NCBI RefSeq assembly: GCF_002575655.3
Contig: NC_053041.3
Span: 375,331,054 to 375,395,053 of the forward strand
Source of the DNA: Aegilops tauschii subsp. strangulata
Taxonomy: Eukaryota; Streptophyta; Magnoliopsida; Poales; Poaceae
Direction: 5' to 3'
Length of the DNA: 64,000 nucleotides
Part shown: piece by piece, positions 33,423 to 44,668 of the stretch
Position numbering within the stretch: position 1 is the stretch's first letter
Layout: each line of letters opens with the position of its first letter
Position numbers and translations under genes: made by a program
The notes under the pieces: generated by a model
The model's database searches: none
What the model was told of the DNA's origin: nothing
What the model saw: only the letters and a program-made list of their open reading frames with translations

Positions 33423-34984
33423 TGCAACTTGTGCGCTGCGTTGGGATTTTCCCGAAGAGGAGAGAATGATGTAGTACAGTAGAGATAAGTATTTCCCTCA
33501 GTTAGGAACCAAGGTTATCAATCCAGTAGGAGAACCAAGCAACACTATGTAAACAACACCTGCACAAAAACAACAAATACTTGCAACCCAACTCATAGAG
33601 GGGTTGTCAATCGCTCAACAGTTATGAGCGGGATTTAATTGTATAGGTTTTGATAGATAGATCTAGCTAAAATACAAAACAAAATAAATAAAAGAAAATT
33701 GCAGTAAGGTATTTTTGGTTTTAATATATGATAGAAATAGACCCGGGGGCCATAGTTTTCACTAGAGGCTTCTCTCGAGAAAATAGCATACGGTGAGTAA
33801 ACAAATTACTGTTGGGCAATTAACAGAAAAGCAAATAATTATGACAATATCCAGGGTAATGATCATGTATATAGGCATCTGGTTCAAGATTAGTAGACCG
33901 ACTCCTGCCTGCATCTACTACTATTAGTCCACACATCGACCGCTATCCAGCATGCAACTAGTGTATTAAGTTCATGGAAAAACGTAGTAATGCTTTAAGC
34001 AAGATGACATGATGTAGACAAGATAAACTCACGTATGAATAAACTCCATCTTTTTACCCTTAATAGCAACGATACATACGTGTCATGTCCCCTTCTGTCA
34101 CTGGGATTGAGCATCGCAAGATCGAACCCATTACAAAGCACCTCTTCCCATGGCAAGATAAATCAATCTAGTTGGCCAAACCAAACCAATAAATCGGAGA
34201 AGAAATGCGAAGATATGATAATCATGCATAAAAGAGCTCAGAGAAAACCCAAACAATATGCATGGATAGATCTGACCATAAACTCACAATTCATCGAATC
34301 CCGACAAACACACCAAAAAAGTCATTACATCAAATAGATCTCCAAGAACATCGAGGAGAACATTGTATTGAAGATCAAAAAGAGAGAAGAAGCCATCTAG
34401 CTACTAATTACGGACCCGTAGGTCTGTGGTAAACTACTCACGCATCATCGGAGGGGAAGCAAGGATGATGAAGAACCCCTCCGTGATCGTTTCCCCCTCC
34501 GCCGGAGTGCCGGAAAAGGCCTCTCGATTGGATCTCGTGGTTCTCGAACTTATGGCGGCAGAAAAAGTATTTCATGGACTCCTCTAAGGGTTTTGGGATT
34601 TTAGAGTATTTATAGAGGCGGAGGTAGGTCAAAACGATGCCCGTGGGCTCCACTACCCACCAGGGCACGCGAGAGGCCCCTGGTGCGCCCTGGTGCCTAC
34701 TAGGCCCCACTTTCATCTTCTTGTGGCCTCCAGAAGCTTCGAGGGTCTCTTATCACCATAAAAAATCTCCAAAAAAGTTTCATGGTATTTGGACTTCGTT
34801 TGATACTGATATTCTACAAAGTAAAAACAAAAACAAAAAACAGCAACTGACACTGGGCACTAAGTTAATAGGTTAGTCCCAAAAAAGGATATAAAGTTGC
34901 TTGTAAATGTATATAAAACATTCAAGATTGATAATATGATAGTATGGAACAATCAAAAGTTATAGATACGTTGGAGACGTATCA
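33423..34984 (-). repeat. 5' LTR of the truncated gypsy
   Basis: On the minus strand it begins TGATACGTCTCCAACGTATC and ends ...GCACAAGTTGCA, 1562 bp. It has a strong TATA box (TATAAATA on minus, 34607-34614). The family shares the TGATACGTC start with the LTR at 507 but is otherwise different. Confidence 0.88.
34607..34614 (-). promoter_or_regulatory. TATA box in gypsy LTR (minus strand)
   Basis: Minus strand gcctcTATAAATActc, near consensus, at an LTR position similar to other elements of this type. Confidence 0.65.
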
Positions 34985-35640
34985 CACATCCAGGACTGTT
35001 TCAGAGGCCTATGCATCTTCTGATGCTGACTACTGGAAGGAAGTTGTCCGCAGTGAGATGGGTTCCATCTTAGCCAATGGAACCTGGGAAATCACTGATC
35101 GTCCATGTAGGTGCAAACCTGTAGGATGTAAGTGGGTGTTCAAGAAAAAGCTTAGACATGATGGTATGATTGAAAAGTACAAGGCACGACTTGTGGCCAA
35201 GGGTTATACCCAGAAGGAAGGTGAAGACTTCTTTGATACTTACTCATCTATGGCTAGACTAGCCACTATTCGGGTGCTACTATCATTGGCTGCCTCACAC
35301 GGTCTTCTCGTTCATCAAATGGACGTTAAGACGGCTTTCCTCAATGGAGAGTTGAAAGAGGAAATTTACATGGATCAGTCAGATGGTTTTGTAGTACCTA
35401 GTCAGGGAGGAAAGGTGTGCAAGTTATTGAAGTCTTTATATGGCCTTAAACAAGCTCCTAAGAAATGGCATGAAAAGTTTGAAAGAACATTAACTACTGC
35501 AGGCTTTGTTCTAAACGAAGCTGACAAGTGTCTGTACTATCGCTGTCGTGGGGGCAAAGGAGTTATTCTTTGTTTGTATGTCGACAACATACTAATCTTT
35601 GGAACCAAACTTGATTTAATCAAGGAGGTTAAGGATTTCT
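34985..35640 (+). pseudogene. copia reverse transcriptase, first half
   Basis: An open plus-strand frame with YWKEVVRSEMGSILANGTWE, WVFKKKLRHDGMIEKYKARL, HQMDVKTAFLNGELKEEIYM and the active-site box CLYVDNIL near 35570-35590. The last differs from the usual YVDD by Asp-to-Asn at the second Asp. It stops being RT at 35640 where a solo LTR is inserted. It continues at 37386. The 5' end joins the gypsy LTR at 34984 without a protein-coding link. Confidence 0.85.
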
Positions 35641-37380
35641 TGAAGGAAATATGCCCTAGAGGCAATAATAAAGTTACTATTTATTTCCTTATATCATGAT
35701 AAATGTTTATTATTCATGCTAGAATTGTATTAACCGGAAACATAATACATGTGTGAATACATAGACAAACAGAGTGTCACTAGTATGCCTCTACTTGACT
35801 AGCTCGTTGATCAAAGATGGTTATGTTTCCTAGCCATAGACATGAGTTGTCATTTGATTAACGGGATCACATCATTAGGAGAATGATGTGATTGACTTGA
35901 CCCATTCCGTTAGCTTAGCACTCGATTGTTTAGTATGTTGCTATTGCTTTCTTCATGACTTATACATGTTCCTATGACTATGAGATTGTGCAACTCCCGT
36001 TTACCGGAGGAACACTTTGTGTGCTACCAAACGTCACAACGTAACTGGGTGATTATAAAGGTGCTCTACAGGTGTCTCCAAAGGTACTTGTTGGGTTGGC
36101 ATATTTCAAGATTAGGATTTGTCACTCCGATTGTCGGAGAGGTATCTCTGGGCCCACTTAGTAATACACATCACTATAAGCCTTGCAAGCATTGTGACTA
36201 ATGAGTTAGTTGCGGGATGATGTATTACGGAACGAGTAAAGAGACTTGCCGGTAACGAGATTGAACTAGGTATCGAGATACCGACGATCGAATCTCGGGC
36301 AAGTAACATACCGATGACAAAGGGAACAACATATGTTGTTATGCGGTCTGACCGATATAGATCTTCGTATAATATGTGGGAACCAATATGACCATCCAGG
36401 TTCCGCTATTGGTTATTGACCGGAGAGGTGTCTCGGTCATGTCTACATAGTTCTCGAACCCGTAGGGTCCGCACGCTTAACGTTACGATGACAGTTATAT
36501 TATGAGTTTATATGTTTTGATGTACCGAAGGTTGTTCGGAGTCCCGGATGTGATCACGGACATGACGAGGAGTCTCGAAATGGTCGAGACATAAAGATTG
36601 ATATATTGGAAGCCTATGTTTGGACATCGGAAGTGTTCCGGGTGAAATCGGGATTTTTCCGGAGTACCGGGAGGTTACCGGAACCCCCCGGTAACTCAAT
36701 GGGCCTTATTGGGCCTAGGTGGAAGAGAGGAGAGGAGGCCAGGGCAGGGCCGCGCGCCCCTCCCCCCCAGTCCGAATAGGACAAGGAGAGGGGGGCGGCG
36801 CCCCCCCCCCTTCCTTCCTCCCCTCCACCTTTTCCCCCTTCCTCTCCTAGTCCAACATGGAAAAGGGGGGAGTCCTACTCCCGGTAGGAGTAGGACTCCT
36901 CCTGGCGTGCCTCTCCTCCCTTGGCCGGCGGCCTCCCCCTTGCTCCTTTATATACGGGGGCAGGGGGGCACCTCTCTACACACAATTGATCAACGATCTT
37001 TTAGCCATGTGCGGTGCCCCCCTCCACCATATTACACCTCGATAATATCGTAGCGGTGCTTAGGCGAAGCCCTGCGTCTGTAGAACATCATCATCGTCAC
37101 CACGCCATCGTGCTCACGAAACTCTCCCTCAACACTTGGCTGGATCGGAGTTCGAGGGACGTCATCGAGCTGAACGTGTGCTGAACTCGGAGGTGCCGTG
37201 CGTTCGGTACTTGATCGGTCGGATCGTGAAGACGTACGACTACATCAACCGCGTTGTGTTAACGCTTCCGCTTTCGGTCTACGAGGGTACGTGGACAACA
37301 CTCTCCCCTCTCGTTGCTATGCATCACCATGATCTTGCGTGTGCGTAGGAAATTTTTTGAAATTACTACGTTCCCCAACA
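35641..37380 (+). mobile_element. Solo LTR, Angela/BARE/WIS type
   Basis: A single LTR of 1740 bp, from TGAAGGAAATATGCCC to TTCCCCAACA, with both TG and CA ends. It is flanked by a perfect 5-bp TSD tttct (35636-35640 and 37381-37385). There is no interior or second LTR, so the element was reduced by recombination between its LTRs. It interrupts a copia RT frame. TATA-like TTTATATA at 36946-36953. Confidence 0.97.
36946..36953 (+). promoter_or_regulatory. TATA-like box in solo LTR
   Basis: gctccTTTATATAcggggg, in the same position as in the other Angela-type LTRs. In a solo LTR it could act as an orphan promoter reading right. Confidence 0.5.
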
Positions 37381-37385
37381 TTTCT

Positions 37386-38262
37386 TATATCATTGTTTTG
37401 AGATGTAGGATCTAGGAGTAGCTAATGTTATTCTGAACATAAAGCTGTTGAGAGATGAGAATGGTGGGATTGCACTACTTCAATCTCACTATGTGGAAAA
37501 GTTCTTGAGTCGTTTTGGGTATAGCGACTGCAAGCCTTCTCTAATTCCATATGATGCTAGTGTTTTGCTTCGAAAGAATCGACGGATTGCTAGAGACAAC
37601 TGAGGTATTTTTAGATTATTGGTTCACTTATGTATTTGGCGAGTGCCACAAGGCCTGACATCTCATTTGCTTTGAGAAAACTGAGCCGGTTTGTGTCAAG
37701 CTGGGAGATGATCATTGGCATGCGCTTGAGAGAGTTATGCGCTATTTGAAAGGCACTGTGAGCTATGAGATTCACTACACCGAGTACCCGAGGGTACTAG
37801 AGGGCTATAGTGACTCAAACTAGATATCTGATGTTGATGAGATTAAGGCCACGAGTGGTTGTATTTTTACACTTGGTGGTGGCACTGTTTCCTGGAAGTC
37901 TTACAAGTAGACCATCTTAATGATGTCAACTATGGAAGCAGAACTCACAGCATTAGACACGGTCACTGTTGAAGCAGAGTGACTTCGTCAACTTTTGATG
38001 GACTTGCATGTGGCTGAGAAACCAATACCCGCTATCCTGATGAACTGTGACCATCAAGATAAACAACTCTAAGGATAATATGAAGTCCTCAAGGCATGTG
38101 AAGAGGAGATTGAAATATGTCAGAAAATTGAAGAACTCTAGACTTATTACGTTGGATTATATCCAAATGTCTAAGAACTTGGCAGATCCCTTCACAAATG
38201 ATTTATCACGCAATGTGATAGATAATGCATCGATGGAGATGGGTTTGAGACCCATCATATGA
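37386..38262 (+). pseudogene. copia RT end and RNase H, heavily broken
   Basis: It resumes the RT frame after the solo LTR: VEKFLSRFGYSDCKPS near 37496, then RPDISFALRKLSRFVSSW-like coding near 37655. An RNase H tail follows, ending SKNLADPFTNDLSRNVIDNA and MGLRPII (38047-38262). Several stops and frameshifts separate these pieces. A PPT-like agtgggagac follows at 38316. Confidence 0.8.
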
Positions 38263-39624
38263 TTTTTCCACAGTGGTAACTCACTCTATGTGATTGAAGA
38301 TCGCGTGAAGTAGAAGTGGGAGACGAATTGTTAGTCAGCTCGGAGGAGATACCCCTATATTAATAATCCCACTCTGTGAAGGGGCAATATTCTCCTAATC
38401 TTCAGGGCAGGCTGATATTTATATTAATGTATTCCAAGTGGATTATTTATGTAGGCAGAGATGTTGCCCTCCCTCCCTCTCCCTTCCTCCCTCCTTGTGC
38501 AGAGCGCCACCGTCCCCGCTGCCTTCGTCTCTGTGCGGCCAATGGCAACCCTAAGAGCCTCCACCTCGCCAGGAAGCACTTACGAGATGCCCTCGCCCTC
38601 CCAGCTTACTAATTCGACCAGAGAAGTTCAGGACCAAGCGCCACAATGCATCTTCCCTGCCTCCAATCTCAAATTGCCGCAACTGATTCGACGCCATTGA
38701 AGCTCCCTGGCCGACCCCTTACATTCCCCGAGCATCCTAAGGTACCTCGAAAGATGTGAGAGTCCTCTACAAAAGGCCTCGTGACCTCGGGTCATCTTCC
38801 CCGCGAGCTCTGAGCTCTACCATGGCCGTTGTCATCGAAGTACACACTTCAGTCTTCCCCGAGCCCCGGCGGTGTTGCCATAGTGCTCCTAGTCATCTCC
38901 TTAGTCTCGCATATCCTGTTAGCCTCTCCTACTCGCACAATAGCTCACCCGCTTGCCCGCCCAGAGTCGTCGCGGGAACGGTCTTCGCCGTCAGCTCCGG
39001 CGACCATATGGCCCTAAGACACCATATGTGGACGTGGTTGAGCCAACGCTATCATGTGGTTCCCTCAGTCGGCCTCCCTGCAGCCTCCTGGCGCGCCTCC
39101 GCCGCGAGAGTTGGTCGCCGCCGGCAACCCTCGAAGGAATTAGTTTAGGCGCACAGTAGTTTAATTTAATATAAACGAGAATATGCAGCTGAGCAGATGA
39201 CCCACCGTTAATAATTTATTTCAGAAAATAATAATAAGGTAATGAAATATGGGCCCTATATCTAGTTTGACTAGTCCTTACATAATTTTCTGTTTTGTTT
39301 TTTTGGTGGGGCACATATAAGTGAGAGTGGGAGGGGGTGAGAGAAAGAGTTTTTTTGAGTGGGTCCCACATGTAAGCAACACATGGAGGCAGGGGCAAAA
39401 TGTCCAATAATAAACGTCCTGTAGACGGTCAAAGCCCTTTGACCGGACGGTAACGGCACGGAATGGTAATTTTATAAGGTGAACTAGCGGCAGAGGGGCA
39501 AATTTGAGCATGCTTTGAAATTAGGGTAAATCTGAGTAGTGTGTTCGAGTTAGGGGCACAAATGAAAATGTCCCATGTTTTGGAATTAAATGGTGAGATG
39601 TGCCAATGAGAATTTGTGGGGTAT
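38263..39624. other. Unassigned interior of the copia element
   Basis: About 1.36 kb between the RNase H tail and the 3' LTR. The first 70 bp look like a PPT region (agtgggagacgaattgttag). The segment 38460-39150 is C/T-rich with several overlapping short ORFs and no domain; it could be the start of another LTR or an insertion. The last 450 bp are AT-rich and end in gaatttgtggggtat, a weak PPT. Nothing else is supported. Confidence 0.45.
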
Positions 39625-40570
39625 TGTTGGATTTTGCTAGTAGGCTTTTGGCCCAAAGCCCAACTAAAATCTAAAATTCTCATGCCCCATTCATACATGG
39701 TTGTGTGTGGTGTGAGTGGGACTAATTTTTAGTCTCATACTGCTAGTTGAGCGGGAGTTGCACCACCTTATAAGGTGAGCTCTTCTACCACTTGTATGAG
39801 CATGAGAAGAGGAGACCTATATGCGCACTCCTCCTCCTCGCTCACCTCGCCACGCCTTGTCATGACGCGCTGCGCCGAGTTCCGGGAATGAGCCGAGCCG
39901 AGGGCAAAGCTATGCGTGTTATCTATATTTTCGCTGCTCGGGAAAATTAACGAGTCATCAATAAATAATTAACAAACGCGTTAATTATTCAGCCGTTTTC
40001 GGTTCTTTTGGATGGTGGGGCTGTTACTGACTTGGACGTGGGGTTTACTCCCATGACCTACCCGACCCGTATTATATAGATAGGCAGACATCTACCCTAG
40101 CTACCGCCACAGCACATGGTTTCACACCGTTCCAGAACATTGCGCCGCTACACAAGTCTTCTCCATCCCTCCTTCCGGCGTGCACTGCAAGAAAGGATAG
40201 CGGGCCTCCGGAAGCCCGCCTCTCGTGATCCTGTACGGGAGAGGGGCGATCTGGTTTTTGGGGAGCACACTCACACGACTGCTGGCAGCGACGATTTCCT
40301 CACCGACAACTTCTTCCCCGACCTCAGCAACCTCTTCATCAATGACATGGGTGACAACATGAATGCCAGCGGTTCTGCTCCCGCTGCGCGGTATGTAATT
40401 TTGTCCTCCTTGTTTGAGATCATGCTAGAATTCCTATTTCTAGTTTGTGCCTTAGATTCGATCTATTCATCTACTATGCTAGTCCGCATGAGTAGCTCAA
40501 TCTCTGTTATTATCGTCATGGACTGTTTATTCGGATTAAATCTTGTAGTAATTTGCTCATACATCCAACA
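39625..40570 (+). repeat. 3' LTR of the 31500 copia element
   Basis: 946 bp, TGTTGGATTTTGCTAG...CATCCAACA. It aligns with 31500-32409 along the whole length with indels. It contains an open frame (40116-40574) matching a frame in the 5' LTR, with no known domain and interrupted there. Confidence 0.85.
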
Positions 40571-40588
40571 GTAATGATAGTCTTATGA

Positions 40589-40845
40589 GGTTGGTCATGG
40601 TGAGAAAAGTTCGACTAGTAACATGCATATATTAGTGGGTAGTAATATATGTATGGCATCATGCAAGCCTTTGTTTATTTAGATGTAGACTCATTTTGCC
40701 TTGGATGTGTTATTTTATGATATCATATTATATTATCACAAATATTATTATTTTTTCTTATTAACTGTACTTGCCATGTAAGCAAATTTGTCTTGAAACG
40801 TGTCATGTTATTACCTAAATAGACTGCATACACTATGGCCAAACC
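40589..40845. mobile_element. Tourist-type MITE, diverged
   Basis: Left end ggttggtcatggtgag and right end, inverted, ggtttggccatagtg. The interior contains actagtaacatgcata, agtgggtagtaa and gtagactcattttgccttgga, features of a common Triticeae PIF/Harbinger-derived MITE. The TSD is not clear. About 257 bp, non-coding. Confidence 0.6.
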
Positions 40846-40885
40846 GGAAAAAAGAATAGTCCTATTTTGAGAGGTCTATCAGTTA

Positions 40886-41122
40886 CTCCCTCCGTTCCAA
40901 AATATAGTGATTTCTCTATTCTCGTACTTCAACTTTGACCATAAATTTAACCAACAAAACCGACTACGGCGGGAGCAAAAGTTATATAGGTGAATTCGTA
41001 TTTAAAAGAAGTTTTCAATTATATAATTTTTTCTCCCGCTGTAGTTGGTCTCTTTAATTAAATTTATGGTCAAAGTTAAACTTCAGGAGGCGCGAACGCA
41101 CTATATTTTAGAATGGAGAGAG
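40886..41122. mobile_element. Stowaway-type MITE (Tc1/mariner)
   Basis: Terminal inverted repeats CTCCCTCCGTTCCAAAATAT and, inverted on the right, CTCTCTCCATTCTAAAATAT. The flanking TA dinucleotides are at 40884-40885 and 41123-41124. Internal arms around tttgaccataaatttaa are also inverted, so the 237-bp element can fold on itself. Confidence 0.92.
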
Positions 41123-41699
41123 TAAGCTTTAACCTCTGATTATTTAGCAGTCTTGATAGCAGAATTATAGACGAGAAAAAAAATGGTACAATGAGTCACA
41201 TCGACATTCGCTTTGGGAATTCATCGAGAGAGCTAGCTCCTTGTTCTATGTGCGCGCAGTCTACTTTGCCTGCTGATTAGTGGACAAGCAATGCTATAAA
41301 CTACCGAATAAAGCGTCCTTGCTCTACTAGCGCTATATAGAACTGAATGCTAAGAGTATTTACAGCCGGGCACTTCAAATCCGTTTCATACGTCCGGACG
41401 GTCCGTAAAGTTACTGACAGGTTATCAAAATTTCGATCTAGACGGGCTCAATAAATGGGCCTCAAATGCCCGGACTGATCGACATCTCTCATATCCAGCC
41501 TAAATATAGGGTAGATATGAGGCGCCCGGACGCGCCCGCCATGTCGGACCCGATAGTCCCACCGTACCGTAAATTGCACCAAATTCACCAAACCATTTCC
41601 CCTCCTCCCGCCGCCCTCCAACCTTTCCTGTGCCCGAGCCCTCGCCGTCCGCCACCCTTGCTCCCCATCCTCACCACCGGTCCCGATCCACCACCATAG

Positions 41700-43445
41700 A
41701 TGTCGTCCAACCCGTCCCTGACCGCCGCGACGAAGACGCGGTCCGCCTCGTCCATCCGCATCCCTTCATCGGCTCCATCTTGCAAGGCGGAGAACGTCGC
41801 CCGAAAGTTGCGGCGACACAGGCAGCGAGAGAGGGAGGCGGCGGCGGCGCAGGGAGGTTCGGACATGGTCGAGGAGTTGTCTCCCCCGCCGCGCCCGGAA
41901 CCCCGCAGCCCTTCCATAGAGCGTCAACGCGGATTACGCCGTTCGACCCCGTTGGGACAGAGGAGGATTCGACGGCCGGTTAGGCCATTCAGGAGAGCTT
42001 TCCGCTCACGCAAATGCTGGCGGTCGACGTATGTGACTCACCGCAGCTTGTTCTGGCGTAGATGAGCACAGGCATCGGCGGCGCCCGAGCTGCCCTCGAC
42101 ATGTTCGACGGAATGACAAAACAAGAGACGGTATGTTTTGTTTGCTCATGTCCTATGAGAGTTTTGCATATACCACTAGTTCATTTTGCACATGATGAAT
42201 GCTTGCAAACCATGATCATCTAGGAGGCGTTCGTATCGAACATGATCAATGACAATGAAGTTCCGACCGAAATGGAGTATGAATTGGAGGGCACCACCGC
42301 ATTTGAAGTTGGGACAACATCCGATCCCAATCCAAGCAAGAAGAACAAGAAGACCAAGACGGCGAAGGCATGAGGTCCGGCATTCTCAAGATTTGAGGAC
42401 ATCTTGTTGGTCAAAACTTGGTTGGCCACAACAATGAATCCAATATGCGGCACTGAGCAAAAGGGGAACAAGTATTGGGAGAAAATTTGGAAGGAGTATC
42501 ACGAACAAAAGGAGTATGTGGAGCCGCATCCTATCGTGACCACCCACAATGTAGCATCTCCCAACATCGATGAGGGATCATTCAAGGACGTCGACTACTA
42601 CTTAGAAGTGGCCAAACGCCCTCAAATTGGGATGGGGGTGGCAACTCACGTAAGCTCAATTGCTTCATCTTGTCGTCATTTGCATATGCTTCTTGTGTTT
42701 GCATTCTTGTGCGCATACATATGTTGTTTGCTAGACGGCAGGGGCGGCCACTTTGTATCACGAGGTGGAGAAGAAGTCGTTTGCTTTTAGCCATTGTTGA
42801 ATCATATTGAATGGCAAGCTGAAGTGGACACAACTTGTGGCCCATCTCAAGTCCGGCAAGAAGAGGAATGATGGCTCAAGCCCCCACCAATCAATGGGTT
42901 GGACGATGAAGAGGATGATGTTGTCGTCACGAATGGAAGAGCCACCGTGCCAAAGGATAACTGACAAGTCATGTGAAACAAGTGGGAGAAGGCACAGGCC
43001 TCCCGTGACGCCGCGGCTACAAAAATGTCGTCCACATGGACGGGCATTTTCTCGGTAAGGGAGAACAAGAAAGATGAGAGGTACAAGCTCATGCTGGATG
43101 CGCAAAAGGAGAGGATGGACTGGGACCAAAAGAGGATGGAGAAGAAGCTGGAAATTGAGAGGCGGGAGATCGAGTTGGAGAAGCAAGAGGCGACAATCAA
43201 ATGCGAACTCAAGAAGGCAAGACATTTGGCGAGATTGAGCCTGAGAAGGAGAGGTTGCAACTCGTACGGGATGCGGATGATGTGAAGATCATGTTGGGGG
43301 ACGAAACCGTCTTGGATGGGCATGCAAAGAAGTGGCTTGCGGACAACAAGAAGGAGATCAACGACCCTACGGAGTACGAGGCGGCGAGGGCGGCTGCGGC
43401 ACCTGATCATGCGGCCACGATGCACGCGGAGGAGGCAGATCGGAT
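41700..43445 (+). pseudogene. Harbinger-associated ORF1, NAM-like / 'GST-T3-like' family, decayed
   Basis: Low-complexity basic N-terminus (41700 on), then in another frame MLAVDVCDSPQLVLA followed by a stop (near 42059) and MSTGIGGARAALDMFDGMT. A GT-AG intron (about 42131-42224) leads to EAFVSNMINDNEVPTEMEYE. After a stop near 42371 comes a tri-helix/MADF-like block EDILLVKTWLATTMNPICGT and KGNKYWEKIWKEYHEQKEYV. A second intron (about 42653-42740) leads to LYHEVEKKSFAF. The C-terminal NAM-associated coiled-coil reads FSVRENKKDERYKLMLDAQK...KKLEIERREIELEKQEA, then MLGDETVLDGHAKKWLADNK. Several stops and shifts are present. The frame is cut by the hAT at 43446 and resumes at 63549. Such proteins help Harbinger transposase bind DNA. 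Confidence 0.8.
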
Positions 43446-43489
43446 TAGGGATGGCAATTTCACCCATGGGTATGGGTATCCGCGGGTAC

Positions 43490-44441
43490 TGTTGTAGGGT
43501 GGAACCCTAGATGAAGATCTTTCACGAATTGGAGCGGAAATCCCCAAGAACACGAAGAACACAAGAGAGGGGAAACACTCAAATTGACTAGATCCAATCA
43601 CACATATGCTAGATCCAAGAACACACAAGAGGTCACAATGATCCAAGAACAACAAAGGAAAGATACAAGGTACTAGTTCATCCCAATCCTATGAGGAGAG
43701 ATGTCTTGATGATCCTATGATGGGGATCCTTCCCAAGATGGGGGCTTGATATCCACTAGGGATCTTCTCCTAGGAGGTCTTGATCTCCTAGAGGAGTGGG
43801 TACAAGGAGCAAAGCTCTCTAATGTCTCTCATATACTTTGCTATCCTCTAAATGAGCTAGATGGGAGGTACTTATAGTCTAGGGACGAAATAGAGGGAGA
43901 GGGGGATACAAAGGTCCAAAATGACCCTGAAAACGCACACACTCTCGGAGGGGACCGGGCACCCGGGGTAAAGGGGTCCGGGCACCCGGACCGATCAGAG
44001 GCGCCGGGCGAAGGAGGACCGGGCACCCGGTGGACGGGGTGCGGGCACCCGGGGGTCGGGGTGCGGGCACCCGAGGGTCAGGGTGCGAGCACCCGGTCCG
44101 GCCAGGGAGGTGGCGGCCTTGGGGCTGTAGGGGCCGGGCACCCGGGATGGTCCGGGGCCTCCCTTGCTTGGCGCTTCGGTCGTCCTTCTTCCTTCTCTTC
44201 TTCCATGTGTGCTTGCATCTCCGTCCTCGACTCTTCACGGTCTTCTTCTTGATACCTACGAGTGCATAGAGTTTCCATATGAGGTAGAATCCGACTCTCG
44301 TGTGAATCCGAATGAAACTCGAAGATGAAAGAGTTCACCTTGGTTTCCACGGCGGGTGCGCGAGCTCTCGTCGTAGGTCCTCTCCGTGCTTGCGGTGGCG
44401 GTGTGACGTCCATGGGGATGGTCGAGGGATGCTCTGCATCA
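43490..44441 (-). repeat. 3' LTR of the third-layer element
   Basis: It starts tgttgtagggtggaaccc and ends ggatgctctgcatca on the plus strand. It holds a cluster of GGGCACCCGG palindromes (about 43950-44150) and a minus-strand TATA-like ctataagta near 43871. Confidence 0.95.
43950..44150. repeat. GGGCACCCGG palindrome cluster in LTR
   Basis: Eight or so copies of (g/c)gggcacccg(g/a) spaced 18-30 bp apart, joined by ggggt/cggggtgc. The unit can pair with itself. The right LTR has a similar cluster at 62345-62555 but with different unit number (one unit lost, one gained). Confidence 0.9.
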
Positions 44442-44457
44442 TCTCCCCCCCCCTTGG
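44442..44457 (-). other. Polypurine tract of the third-layer element
   Basis: On the minus strand CCCAAGGGGGGGGGAGA abuts the LTR start TGATGCAGAGC. Strong and typical. Confidence 0.88.
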
Positions 44458-44668
44458 GAGAGATCCGTCCATGGATCGTGATCTTCATCACCACGGGAAA
44501 GAGAGGGTGTCGCCGTGTAGAAGTGGACAACCACCAAGGAATCTACATCTTCAAGCTCGAAATTGGCACTCTCCAATGTCGCACCGTCTTGTGATTCCTT
44601 CAAAAGGAGCAAGAATAACAAACACTTCGAAAAACAAATGAGGTTAGCGGAAGTGCAAAACCTATCAT

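Larger units (their letters stand above)
32559..34984 (-). mobile_element. 5' part of a gypsy element (LTR plus gag), truncated
   Basis: On the minus strand: LTR (34984 to 33423), a primer-binding site with TGGTGCCGTTGCCGAGGAG, a leader and gag down to about 32559. Pol and the 3' LTR are missing, and the adjacent copia also lacks the region between gag and RT. One deletion that removed the gypsy 3' part together with copia sequence would explain both. No TSD can be read because one end is lost. Confidence 0.8.
31500..40570 (+). mobile_element. Copia-type LTR retrotransposon with deletions and two internal insertions
   Basis: Direct LTRs at 31500-32409 and 39625-40570 both begin TGTTGGATTTTGCTAG and end ...CAACA. 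Flanking 5-mers are gtgat (31495-31499) and gtaat (40571-40575), a one-mismatch TSD, so the pair probably belongs to one insertion. Between them lie a gag start, a gypsy fragment, a copia RT split by a solo LTR, an RNase H tail and an unassigned 1.3 kb. The RT part is followed by agtgggagac-gaattgttagt (near 38316), a PPT for an LTR starting differently, so the RT could come from another copia copy. Confidence 0.65.

Noticed and set aside
41630..41983. Separate small gene in GC-rich sequence
   Set aside because: It overlaps the N-terminus of the decayed Harbinger ORF1 in another frame and continues that family's sequence after a stop.
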